Of a DNA stretch of 64,000 nucleotides, positions 33,659 to 43,926 are shown piece by piece (the first letter of the stretch is position 1; each line of letters opens with the position of its first letter). The notes under the pieces are model-generated. The model did not search any database and was not told where the DNA came from. It was given only the letters and a program-made list of their open reading frames with translations. Made by a program: the position numbers and the translations under genes. The stretch comes from Daphnia carinata. Its lineage: Eukaryota > Arthropoda > Branchiopoda > Diplostraca > Daphniidae. The stretch spans positions 744,001 through 808,000 of the forward strand of contig NC_081338.1 in assembly GCF_022539665.2 (NCBI RefSeq). Reading direction: 5' to 3'.

Positions 33659-34429
33659 CTGTCGATGACATGGTTCTCATTTTCTATCTTGACTGCTAAG
33701 CCGCGGATCACGTTTATATCCCGTTCTTCTGGCTCCGTTATTTCTTCCCAGGTGTACCATTCTGCTGTGTCCAAGTTCAGGAACGAGGGTCCTCGGTGGA
33801 AATAAATCAGTTCATCGACATCCTTAGGGTCGATACCCCTACTGCAGAGGTCCGCAGGGTTTGAATCTCCGGCAACTTGACGCCATTGTCGACGAGCCGT
33901 GTTTCGGAGTATCTTTCCGATGCGATTGTTGACGAAGACTTCAAATCGGCATGTCTTTGAATGGATCCACCGCAGCACCGTTTGTGAGTCTGTGTGGAAT
34001 ATTACTTGCCGCAAATCAATTTCCAGCTCACGGCAAATTGCGAGGGCGATGTTGAGACCTTCTACTGCAGCTTGTAGCTCCAAACGTGGAATCGTGAGAC
34101 CTTTCACCGGCGTGACGTGCGTTTTCGACATGACGAATGACACGTTGACGGATTGGTCCTTGAATACAGTGCGGAAGTAGGCTACTGCTCCGTACCCTTT
34201 GGAGCTTGCATCCGTGAAGACGTGGAGGTGCTGTTGCGTCCAACGTGCTCGTTTGAAAGCATCTCGACACTGATAGCGACTCCAAATTTTCCAGATGGTC
34301 GTACCAGCAATAGAAACGTTGACTCAATGTTTCCGGTACGACGTCGTCCCAACCGATCCGTTCTTCGTTGATCCAGATGTCTTGGAGCAGTGACTTCATT
34401 ACGAAGATAACAGGTGCGATAAGTCCCAA
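33628..34429 (-). pseudogene. BEL/Pao RNase H region, inverted copy
   Basis: Mirrors 24644-25445 with the same frameshift between the RT-end frame (34028-34429) and the RNase H frame (33628-34143). Substitutions relative to the left copy are clustered: three within about 8 bases near 34142-34150 and four within about 10 bases near 33905-33915, plus one near 34041. Confidence 0.88.
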
Positions 34430-34468
34430 CGGGTCATAGACGCTAGAGATAATGCTTGTCTAGTGTCA

Positions 34469-34733
34469 TGTTTTTATCATATGTAACCACCTTGCTGGTT
34501 ACGTATTTTTCAAGAACGTCATGGTTAAGTGTGAAGAAGATGTGACTCATGACATTACGGTACGGAGTTCAACCCCCAACGGAGACATGGTTTTTCACTA
34601 TTTTTAATTGTTGCAAAAATATGTTTTATATGGTTTCTAACGGGAATTCCAAAATATTTTGCATAACAGTCCTATATAAACATTGTGACGTTTTTAATAG
34701 TTAACTTGCTGTATAAGAATACTATTAATTCCC
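34469..34733. other. Unassigned AT-rich sequence
   Basis: No reading frame or repeat recognised. It contains a short CCACCTTGCTGGTTACG stretch and TCCTATATAAA near 34670. It bridges the duplication arm and the tandem tRNA-like units. Confidence 0.4.
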
Positions 34734-35650
34734 GTGGCAACCCTGATATCAATAGTAAACAAATCTTCAATCTAAATCGTTGCAGACGACAGCAATGTTA
34801 GAATTTCGTCTGCAATTTGTATCGATACTCGGTAACAATATTATTATGCATAGCATTGTAAACAAAATCATAAGGGAGTAGCGCTGTGGATAAGGACTGC
34901 GCTTGGGATTCGGAAGTCTCGAGTTGAAATCTGTTTTAGGGCATTTATTTTTCAATCTGCTACACATTAAATTTTAAACGTATCCGAGTAACAACAATTT
35001 AGGATGCTTGCTCTCTGTTAACTGAGGCGTGTACGGTACTAATAAAATAAAAGTTTTAATTTATAAATATAACAGATTTTCATAGCAAAATAGTATTCTA
35101 TTTAGCATCGTGGATAAAGCAGATGACGGTAAATAACAGTTGCTTCTGAAATTTGTATCGATACTCGGCACCACACGTTGGATTCATTGCCTGACATACA
35201 TAAATTGTGACGAGTTAGCGTTGTGGATCAATTCCGGGCGCGTAATACGAAGTACAGAAGTTCGAATCCGTCTGCGAGACATTTTTTAAAAATTTGAAAT
35301 ATATATTTTTAGATGCTGACGATAAATACATTTGCACAATGGTAAATTATTATTTTCTCTACATTTTATATTCATGTAATAAAAATTTCTACAAAAATCT
35401 ATTCTATTACGTAAGGCAACCCTGATATGTATAACTAAAATCATCTGTCAAGACTTGTAAAGTAAAGCAGACGATAAAAATATTGTATTTCATGATATTT
35501 GTATCGATACTCGCCAACGAAAACCATACTTGTGCCGTGTCGATTTTTTCTTAATGGTTTAGCGGTGTGGGTTAAGTCGTCGCTCGTAACACGAAGCGTT
35601 GGAGTTCAAATCTGGGCAGTTGTGAAAAATATTAAATTATTATATATAGT
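34734..35650 (+). repeat. Three tandem tRNA-like (SINE-like) units of about 340 bp
   Basis: Each unit holds TTTGTATCGATACTCG (palindrome GTATCGATAC at 34819, 35155, 35501) and then a pol III-type promoter. A-box-like TAGCGNTGTGG is at 34879, 35216 and 35560. The B-box-like segment (best copy GTTCGAATCC at 35260) is exactly 44 bases after each A box. The bodies between are diverged but alignable, including CGTGGCAACCCTGATAT in copy 1 and a matching AGGCAACCCTGATAT before copy 3. No cloverleaf with a paired acceptor stem is evident, so these are tRNA-derived repeats, not tRNA genes. Confidence 0.7.
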
Positions 35651-35807
35651 TTTTTTCTCATTTGCGCTAGACGCCATCTATTGTTAAATGAGACATCTAT
35701 TTGGAATGTACCGATACAGCGATTATCTAAAAAGGTCGACTATCTAAAAACTATCTAAAAATATCGATATATCGTTTTGAGGTTTAGATAGTCGCCAACA
35801 CTAATCT

Positions 35808-36300
35808 ACCCCGACATACGTACCCCTGCAGAAAATGGGAAAACATCCCCCATCAAAGCTACCCCGACATATGTACCCACTAATAAATTATAAGATGCTC
35901 CCGTCACATCTACCCCATTATAAATATACTGCAATTACAGCCGTTCTATGTACCTTTTGTTTTATTAAGACAGACATACTTACCCGTTCGTTTAAAACTG
36001 ATCGACACAGCTACCCCTTCGATTAACACAGTCCGACATACCTACCACTTCGATGAAAATTGAACAACACACCAACCCCTTCAATTAAAGCTGTCCGACA
36101 TACCTACCTCTTCTTTGGAAGCCGGACGACACGCCTACCTCATCGATTAATACAGACGGACATACCTAACTCTTTGTTGAAAGCTGATCGACACACCTAC
36201 CCCTTCGTTTAGTTGAGCCCGACAAACCTTCCCCTTTGTTTTTAACAATCCGACTTACCTACCCCTACGTTCAATTTAGCCCGACACACCTACCCATTTG
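35808..36300 (+). repeat. Degenerate 31-bp minisatellite
   Basis: About 13 diverged units with consensus CCGACAYACCTACCCCTTCG followed by an AT-rich remainder; spacing is 29-32 bases in the better part (36000-36300). Flanking TATCTAAAAA words occur at 35726-35765. It is non-coding, and the units are too diverged for a CRISPR array. Confidence 0.8.
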
Positions 36301-38020
36301 TTACAGACTCTTTTATTTATGTATTTAGACTCTTTTAACTGTACCTCTGATAAGAAGCACCCGTTTTTAATCATCTTTTGTTCTGTAAGAAGATAAGGTA
36401 ATGAAACAAGATATTATTTCCATGTAAGATACCGTACTGATTGTATTATTTGATCAGCTTTAACAATATTTTATGATGCTATGAAGGGGGTTACAAAGAC
36501 AAACTGGAAGGTATTCAATGAAGAAAGTTCCTAGAAAATTCCTGTTCAGGTTACTGTCTCCATACTGTTATTTGTTACCTTGAAAGGACGAACGAGACTA
36601 CTTATGCCTTTTGGTTCGATTGGGAATTGTGGGCAGGAAAAATGATAGCCGACTTATGGGAGAAACCCTGGATAAGTTTTTCTGTCGCAGAACGACACAA
36701 TTGTGTTGCCGCAACTACCCTACAAGTAATACTACAAATAATAACTCACAGTTCTAACTTGTACAACTATTACATATGCTACAGAACTTTACCACTTGCA
36801 GCAACGATTATATAAGTAGAAGTGTGCGACAGAAGCTCTTGACAATTTACAGTAGCAGACGAAAGGGAAAAAGGGAAAACAAAAATACCGAGGCTCCTTT
36901 TGTGTTAGTGCAATATTGGTAAGAATATAAGAAGTGAAGAAAAAGGTTTTACCCTAAATATTTTAATATTACGTGACACGTGTCATATCGTGTCACGTCA
37001 CAATATTTTATTTTTGGACGGTGTATGGGAGGAGGGGAAACTATGAAAAACCGAAAACTTTGGGCCCTTCGTTAAGGCATTCTTTAGGCTTATTATATGT
37101 TATAAAGGTAATATCTAGCTTCCTTGTATAACGAGGAATGTTTTGGTGGCCATTAAACAACAAAAATTTATCGAATTAGTTAAAGAAATACTAAATTACG
37201 AGCAACCAATCACAGTAGAGAAAACTTATGCCATTATTTTTAGGCGGGATTTTTAAAATTTCCATTATGATCAACGTAAAAAAGTTCAAAAACAGTTTTA
37301 CGATTCCAAGTTTGTCTTATGGTATAGGATAATCGTTATTATAATACAAAATTGCTTACCGTCGAGTCCCAGGGGTTGTGGTAAAAGATTTCAGTGTTGA
37401 TTTTAGGAACGTTTTATGATTTTTGATTAGTAATTTTGTGATTTGAAAATTCAATTATTTTGAAAATTAAAATCGATGCAGACGACAGGCAGACGGCACA
37501 AGCAGACGACACATCAACAGCTTGCTTTCTTTCAGTGGTGGTTGCCACTGGCATCAGAACTGTAGAGCCAATCAGATCGCACGATTGGGGGGGCCGCTCA
37601 AAACCCGAACGGTCGAGTTAACTCGCGGAGACCATGTTGCACCAGATCATGTGTATTGTGGTTGCAAGGCATAATTTTGGTCCAATAAAAGTCGTGTTTT
37701 TCACAGCATTTTGAACCGCATAAGGCCGGAAAGAATGTTTAGTTTGGACCCCATAAAAATATGTTTTTTAAATGCGCTTCATACCGCATGTTTTGGTGAA
37801 GAAGATCTAGTTTGGGCTGATAAAAGTTGTCTTTTCCGGCTCCACGTTATGTTTTTGGAGGGACGGTTTTTGTCCGTAAATAAAACCCCGTGTTTTCTGG
37901 GTCATTTCCGTATGACCCTACCAAATTATTTGCAAATTGTTAATTGATGCACTTGCCCAACATCTAGAGTCAAATGCGTCATTGCCACTTGGCTCTGAAA
38001 ATGTTTCTACTTATTCAGCA
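36301..38020. other. No gene recognised
   Basis: AT-rich, with a perfect 10-bp inverted repeat at 36971-36998. Around 37550-37880 lies a GC-richer stretch with CCAATCAGA and ATAAAA words that looks like promoter or LTR debris. No coding region is supported. Confidence 0.45.
36971..36998. repeat. Palindrome with embedded CACGTG
   Basis: ACGTGACACG and its reverse complement CGTGTCACGT are separated by 8 bases; the left arm and spacer also form TGACACGTGTCA. It could be a protein-binding site or transposon relic. Confidence 0.6.
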
Positions 38021-38026
38021 GCAGCA

Positions 38027-38780
38027 GAGTCATAGAAACCTGGTTGGTGCACGGTGTGTGTAAATGCTACAAGGGCTTGCTGGGACTCGTGGTTGAAATT
38101 TCAGCGATTTTGTGGGCGGAGCTGGCAGCGTTAAAGAGCCATCTGTTGAGTAAATTTACAGATATCCTCATTTCCTATTACAAAACGATAAGAATTCGTC
38201 TTAATTCCACAGCAGAACGGTCCAGTGGATAGCACTCCTGAATGCAATGCGGGAGACCCGAGTTCGATTCCAGCATCAGTCTTTTTATTTTTTACCCTTT
38301 CGTAACGTAAGCTGGCTACGCGCGGCGCTAGGTTCCACTTTCCACTGTTTTTTCCACTCATTTAAATTCTATATTAATTACCAAACAATGTAAAGTGGAG
38401 CACGGTTTGGGATATTAGGCCTGTCTGGCAATTTAGTTTTTGGATCAGGAGGTATTGCGCGCTGACAGGCCGTTTTTATAATACGCCATGCTTGAAAGAC
38501 ACGCTTGACTTGGCCATCCGACTGCTCCAAGTACAAACAGCTGGAGGGATGTTCTACAGCTGCTGATTCCTTTTCAACTTCCCCTCGTTTTTGCGCGTCT
38601 GCTATGATTGGCTGTCGAAATTTTGGCAGGACACAGCTTATTGGTTGGGGGCCATGTAGTACTCCACCAAATCCGCTAGGTTCGCTTATAAGCTGCCAAA
38701 ATTCAACCACGAGTCCCAGCATACCCTTGTAGCATTTACACACAGCGTAGAGCAACCAGGTTTCTATGACTCTGGCAGCA
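38027..38780. repeat. Inverted repeat pair of about 80 bp
   Basis: Bases 38027-38106 (CAGAGTCATAGAAACCTGG ... GGGACTCGTGGTTGAA) recur in reverse complement at about 38695-38780 with a few differences. On the minus strand 38378-38851 is open for 157 codons, but the same stretch has CCAAT boxes and TATTATAAAAACGG near 38475, so I regard it as LTR/promoter-like repeat sequence rather than a gene. Confidence 0.55.
38196..38295 (+). repeat. tRNA-derived SINE-like element
   Basis: GGTCCAGTGGATAGCAC resembles an A box and GAGTTCGATTCC a B box, followed by a T-rich pol III terminator (CTTTTTATTTTTT at 38281). The T-arm does not pair well, so it is not a functional tRNA gene. Confidence 0.5.
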
Positions 38781-38859
38781 GCAACCCGAGAACTGGATCT
38801 CAATCCGAATGACAAGGATAGCCGTTCGATGAGCCATGAAAGTACGTACATTAAGTAAA

Positions 38860-39900
38860 GATTTTAAAACCCTACTGAATCTCATTTAAGATTGATTACG
38901 ATTTAGATACAAGCACAGGTCTCACGCTATCTAGCCCAGATCCGATCGAATGGATATGTCGTACAGCGAAAAAATTTTTTTTCCCGAAGAGGAACTTTAT
39001 TTGGCTGAGCCTTCATCGGGATTTAGTAGCATATTCTTTCCCGTTGACGTTAACTTTATCGTTGGTGTTCACACTATAACCTTTAGACGATCTATTCCAG
39101 GTTCTTCTATTGATGCATTTGCATTTCAAGCTTTAAAAGACAACATGACATTTCCATCCGATTCTTCAAGTTGGAATCACAACGTCAAAACTGCTGCCTG
39201 TATAACTTGCTTGGATCCCCGGACGGAAAAGTAGTGATAAAGACACTCAAGAGTGCTATCAACAACAAGAACATCTTCCATCTTGGGGGTTGGGGGGAGT
39301 AATTTTCCCGAATGCTAAAAGAAGCTATCACCATCATGACGAAATCTGCGGCTTTATCTAACCCCTCGACGTTCATAGTGAGTACAAAGGAATCATGCGT
39401 CCCGGTAGTCAAAGTAAAGGAAAAAATGTGCCATTTCAAAGAGTGGCGATGTTTCTTAAAAATTTTTGTTTCAAGTCCCTGGCAATACATAAATCTGAAT
39501 AGGAGGCTATATAATTTTGTTGATTATTTGCGTTAAGGAGCGTCAAGTAGTAATGACGTACGTAAAACACGCAGCTGCTAAATCAGGCAAGAACGAAATT
39601 TAAGTACAGAATGAAATAACGAACAAGGGTTGCTAACTGCTGAATGTTTTCCTACTGAGGACGAAAAGCCCAAAAGCTTATCGTCATCTTCACGAGAACA
39701 AGAATTTCCACTTCCTTCACATTCTACACGACTAACTACTCTACTATAATATAAGGTTTAAGGTAAGGTTGTAACGGTGATTTTGATGTCATCTTATTGA
39801 CATGGCGATGGTTGATAGGGACAAGTTCTAACGTCTGGTTTGGACTTGAACAACCAGGTTCATAAATATTTTATTTTAAAATACGAACCAAAACAAAAAT
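38860..39900. other. No gene recognised
   Basis: Two plus-strand open frames (38950-39234, 94 codons; 39312-39536, 74 codons) and their minus-strand shadows show no recognised motif. The stretch lies downstream of the misato gene. Confidence 0.4.
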
Positions 39901-39917
39901 TATTTATTTCAACATTC

Positions 39918-39923
39918 TTTATT
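39918..39923 (-). terminator. Poly(A) signal downstream of misato
   Basis: AATAAA on the minus strand, about 100 bases after the misato stop codon, in AT-rich sequence. It is the best candidate 3' processing signal. Confidence 0.55.
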
Positions 39924-40024
39924 TAATTAGGAATAACATTTCTTCTATGCATAATTTTTTTAATTTTTTCCCGTATTTTACCACATTTACTTGTGAAAAT
40001 AATTACTCTTCACAAAGACTTTTT

Positions 40025-42279
40025 TCAGCTTTCCTCATAAAGTTCTGCATAACTAATAATGCGATTTCGATTTTCCAGTAAGTCATCTTGCTCCATTCCT
40101 GAAGATAAAAATTTTTGAAGACTTGTTCTCTCTATTTTTGATAATTCGGTATGGAGATTTCTAAGACTATGGCCTAACGATACAGAGTTGTGAAGACCTC
40201 CGAAAGTACAGAAGTTCGGTCCTATAGCAGGGAAATAAAACGCAATCATTACTTTGTGAAAGTCTACATTCAATGATCGAACTGAAGAAAAAAACATTAC
40301 GTTTCCACTTTGCAATGTACAGATGCTACGTGCAATTTTGCTAAGTAACAATTAAAATTTAAAGAAAGAAAAAGTATTGACAGATACCTATTTTGGAAGG
40401 ATTCCATGTAGAATCTTCGACTAAGTTGGGGGAGTCGAGAAAGAATTCGGGATAAGGTTTAACCAGTGAGCTAGGTGTACTGAATACACAATTAAATGTA
40501 GTTGTGTGCTTCCATTGGGTACGAGACCAAAACTCCACTAGCGATTGAAAATCTGAAAGATTTGGCAGTCCTCGCCAAACTAGCTGTTGGGTCCAACAGT
40601 CTCGGAAGTTTTCAACGCAAGGTGTCAAAGATGTAACCTCAAGAAATGCCGAATTCAGAGACTCTAAATTAGAAACTTCATATAAACGGGTAATGCATAA
40701 AAGAATTAGTACTGTAAAATGCATGTTAATCTAAATTAACACACTTCTGTTCCACAGAGGTATAGCACACGACATGCCAACTGCTTTGCGACCATCACTG
40801 GTTAACTTTTTAACGAAATCAGACAACGAATGAAGGTATCCTTTTTTTGCGTGCAGAGGGAAGAAAATTGTGTCTAAGGCTGTGGCTATGACTGCTCCTG
40901 CTTGATAAATCGATGTGGGCTAAAATGTCAACAAAAGCAATTAGTAAGGTATAAAATCAGTATTAACCAGAGGATTGCCCAAATGCCTTCAACATACTTT
41001 GAGATTTTGTAGACCTGAAAATTTTCTTGAATTAGTTGAACACCAAAAAGGATCCAAGCTAACGGGGCTAAACATGGATGAATCTTCAAAAAGTGTTTCC
41101 ACTACTAATCCTAAATTAGTCAAACGTTCTACCCTTCTGGCACTTTCACACATAGAATGTGCTGGAAATAAAGGGATCGTGAATGTTGTTTTAGTTGAGT
41201 ACTCTTGCTGGATTAGCTGAAGTAACTTTGATGCAGCACCACCAAAACCATTATCAGCATCGAACAACATATTAAATCCCTGAAATTAGAAAAAATAATA
41301 GTATTATTTGTGTTGAATTTTAAATATTTAAGAAAACTCAAAGAACCTGGAAGTAGTCGCTTTCTTCAACAAAAAAGCGAATTTGGTTTTCCATGTATTC
41401 GAGATTATCTTCTTTTTCCAAACACGCCATTCCTTGAGAAAAGAGATTAAATGTCCCTAGAGCACTTACACTTTGAATATTATTCAAAGTATTGAGGGAT
41501 TTTGGATGCAACTTGTTGTTAAACAAAGCTTTCCATTCATGGAAATCATTGCTTTCAAATTCAGAAGATGCCAGTTGAATAGAAGAAATCTGCTCACATA
41601 CTTATTCAATGCAAAATTCATGTTAGTAAAAAAAAAAAAAAGAAATTGTTAGAAAAAACAACTGAAATGAGCTGGCTTTATCTCCAAACCAGAAGACAGA
41701 AAGAACAAGAATGGAGTACATACATGATGGTGCATGATCTCCAGGTATCAAATCAATTTTGTGTGGTGATGTGTCCTGTGATGATAAATCAAATTCTTGA
41801 TTTTGTATAGGAAAATCCATTGGTCCCTTCAAATCAACAGCAAGGAGTCTTGGATTTATGCTGACTTTATTCTAATACAAACCAATTCGGTGATTCTAAA
41901 GTAATATGGGTTCAATATACTCAACACTCACAGATTTGCCTTCGCGGAAAAACACCCTTTGTTCATTTTCATTGTCCACTATATCACTTTTGTTAGCGGA
42001 TACTGGAGACACATCCTGTAAAATTGATAGACAATATTTTAAAAGTATAAAAGCAGTGAGATTTGAGCACAGTTTCTCTACTATTTGCTGGTTAGAAACT
42101 AATTATATGGAACAATGGCACTTCAATAATATAAATATATGTTTACCTGCATATTCCACCAAAGCGCACCTAGAGAAATAAGTTGATAAGAAAGTTAATA
42201 ATAACTCACAAAAAAAAATAGCACCTAAAACATTGGAGAACTCTCCGAGTTGAATAGTTAAAATTTCTTTTGCAGCCAT
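40025..42279 (-). CDS. misato: Misato homolog (tubulin-like, mitochondrial distribution/division protein)
   Basis: Nine exons on the minus strand: 42279-42225, 42169-42147, 42015-41932, 41871-41724, 41600-41347, 41279-40998, 40919-40745, 40663-40388, 40221-40025. All introns are GT-AG and phases agree, giving 1494 bases, 497 residues and a TGA stop. The N-terminus (MAAKEILTIQLGEF, then ALWWNMQ) is the conserved tubulin-like start of DML1/Misato. Exon 4 has NPRLLAVDLKG. Exons 5-6 join FFVEESDYFQ to GFNMLFDADNGFGG and LLQLIQQEYS. Exon 7 has AVIATALDTIFFPL, and exon 8 CVFSTPSSLVKPYPEFF. The end has LSSGMEQDD. Family members act in mitochondrial morphology and spindle or chromosome segregation. 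Length is somewhat below known animal homologs (about 570). Exon 5 start is the least certain junction. A foldback element lies 30 bp upstream. Confidence 0.93.
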
Positions 42280-42557
42280 TTGAATTAGTTTGCTCAATTA
42301 TCTCTCTGGTTATGGCAATCCGTTTTACCCCCCCAAAAAAAAAATTTCGCTCTTTTTTTTCTTGTTTACAACTATCGCCATCTACCAGTCAGATTCTAAT
42401 TAAGTCTCTAATACAACTTTACATATTCTAGCCATGTAAATATAGAATTTTTTAAATTAATAACTTTATTTGATTAACATATAACTATGCAGTAATTATT
42501 TTGTTATATTCTACTTGCTTAACTTAATTATTATTGCTACAGTCATTCTAATAATAC

Positions 42558-42825
42558 TGTCACGGCCATGGATCTTGTACCAAAATAGAGACGTCGTGCT
42601 CCAGATTAAAAGATAATGTGTATTTCACCAAAAGGTTTAATAACACAACTGCAAACTAACTGCCCTAACCAATTAATCAAAAAGCCACACAGGTGTGCAA
42701 AATCACCCCTTTTATATCCGGCGACGAGGGTGGTGCTCCAAAGGACGGCCACAATTGGGGCGGGATTTCCATACTAGCGCTGTTGTCGCCACCGCGATGT
42801 CGACTCGAATATTGCCAACGCGACA
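42558..42825 (+). mobile_element. 268-bp LTR-like insertion in foldback module 1
   Basis: Module 1 is longer than module 2 by a GC-richer block beginning TGTCACGGCC and ending GCGACA (TG...CA). It contains CTTTTATATCC. It replaces about 30 bases present in module 2, so target duplication is unclear. The TGTCRCGG start resembles the solo LTR at 46315. Confidence 0.5.
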
Positions 42826-42880
42826 ATATAATGAATGTAATTCTAATAACAATTAGAATGATTCCTTGTTTTAGGTAGAA

Positions 42881-42971
42881 ATAATATGTTTGAGTAATAT
42901 AAAGTCGTTATTGTTTGTTCTGGTGTGAAAATAATACACAATAACGACTTTATATTACTCAAACATATTAT
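42881..42971. repeat. Central palindrome of foldback module 1
   Basis: 33-bp perfect arms (42881-42913 and 42939-42971, core AGTCGTTATTG) with a 25-base loop. A counterpart in module 2 lies at 43507-43532 and 43558-43583 (26-bp arms). The loop of one module is nearly the reverse complement of the other. Confidence 0.9.
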
Positions 42972-43926
42972 ATATACCTAAAACAAGCAATTATTGCTAT
43001 TATTATCATTGCTGGAAAATGCAGCACAAAAAGGAAAGTTAATAGTTAAAAGTAATAACAATTAAGTTAATTAAGTAGAATATAGAAAAATAATTATTGT
43101 ATAGTTATCTGTAAATCTGTTAATTAAAAAAATTATATATTTACAGGGCTAGAATATGTAAAGTTGTGTTTAGAGACTTAATTCGAATTTGACCGCTAGA
43201 TGGCCATAACTGTAAAAAAATTAGGCCTTTATTTATCTTTTTTACACCTGCCGCCATCTACCGGTCAGATTCTAATTAAGTCTCTAAATATAACTTTACA
43301 TATTCTAAGCCGTAAAAATATATAATTTTTTTAATTAATAACTTTATTCCATTAAAATATTACTATACAGTAATTATTTTGTTATATTCTACTTGCTTAA
43401 CTTAATTATTATTACTATTAACTTTCCATTTTGTGCTGCAGCAATTATAATGAGTGTAATTCTAATAACAATAAGAATGATTGCGTGTTTTAGGTATAAA
43501 TGATACGTTTGAGTAATATAAAGTCGTTATTGTGTATTATTTTCACACCACAACAATCAATAACGACTTTATATTACTCAAACATATTATTCATACCTAA
43601 AACAAGCAATTATTGTCATTGTTATTAGAATTTCATTCATTATCATTGCTGCAAAATGAAGTTCAAAATGAAAAGTTAACAGTTAATAGTAATAATAATT
43701 TAGTTACTGCAAATAGAATATAACAAAATAAAATAAGGTTTACTTAAATGTAAATTAAATAAAGTTATTAATTAAACAATTATTTATTTAAATGGCTAGA
43801 ATGCGTAAAGTTGTATTAGAGAAAAAAACTTTAATAGAAAAAACTTTATTAGAATCTGACCGGTAGATGGCCATAGCTGTAAAAACGGAAACAGCCCTTT
43901 TTTGGGGGTGAAACGGATTGCCATAA

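Larger units (their letters stand above)
31564..34468 (-). repeat. Right arm of 2.9-kb inverted duplication (BEL/Pao 3' half)
   Basis: Reverse complement of 24605-27508. It lacks LTRs on both sides: one end stops inside the RT frame, the other at the exact start of the left copy's LTR. It carries the same frameshifts and stops as the left arm, so it was copied as DNA after the element had died. Confidence 0.95.
42310..43926. mobile_element. 1.6-kb foldback element with two palindromic modules
   Basis: Outer inverted ends: TTATGGCAATCCGTTTTACCC at 42310 and its near reverse complement ending at 43926 (GGGTGAAACGGATTGCCATAA); read with TA target duplication, the termini are TGGCAATCC...GGATTGCCA. 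Inside are two long palindromic modules, 42377-43204 and 43253-43871, each starting GCCATCTACCRGTCAGATTC and ending with the inverted form. No transposase ORF is present, so it is non-autonomous. It lies immediately upstream of misato. Confidence 0.8.

Noticed and set aside
35808-36300. CRISPR-like regularly spaced repeats
   Set aside because: Units drift in length (29-32), diverge throughout with no distinct constant repeat and variable spacer, and the context is eukaryotic.
38212-38282. tRNA gene
   Set aside because: A and B boxes are present, but the T stem and acceptor stem do not pair; it is SINE-like.
38378-38851. 157-codon minus-strand open frame
   Set aside because: It spans CCAAT and TATA-like elements and an inverted repeat, so it is more likely LTR/promoter sequence than a gene.
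40230-40387. In-frame continuation upstream of the last misato exon
   Set aside because: It is open by chance, but the phase only fits if it is intron 8: the donor at 40387 and the CTATAG acceptor before 40221 restore the frame and homology.
41623-41723. Extension of misato exon 4 as coding
   Set aside because: It becomes a Phe-rich run after a GTATGT donor and lacks homology; treated as intron.
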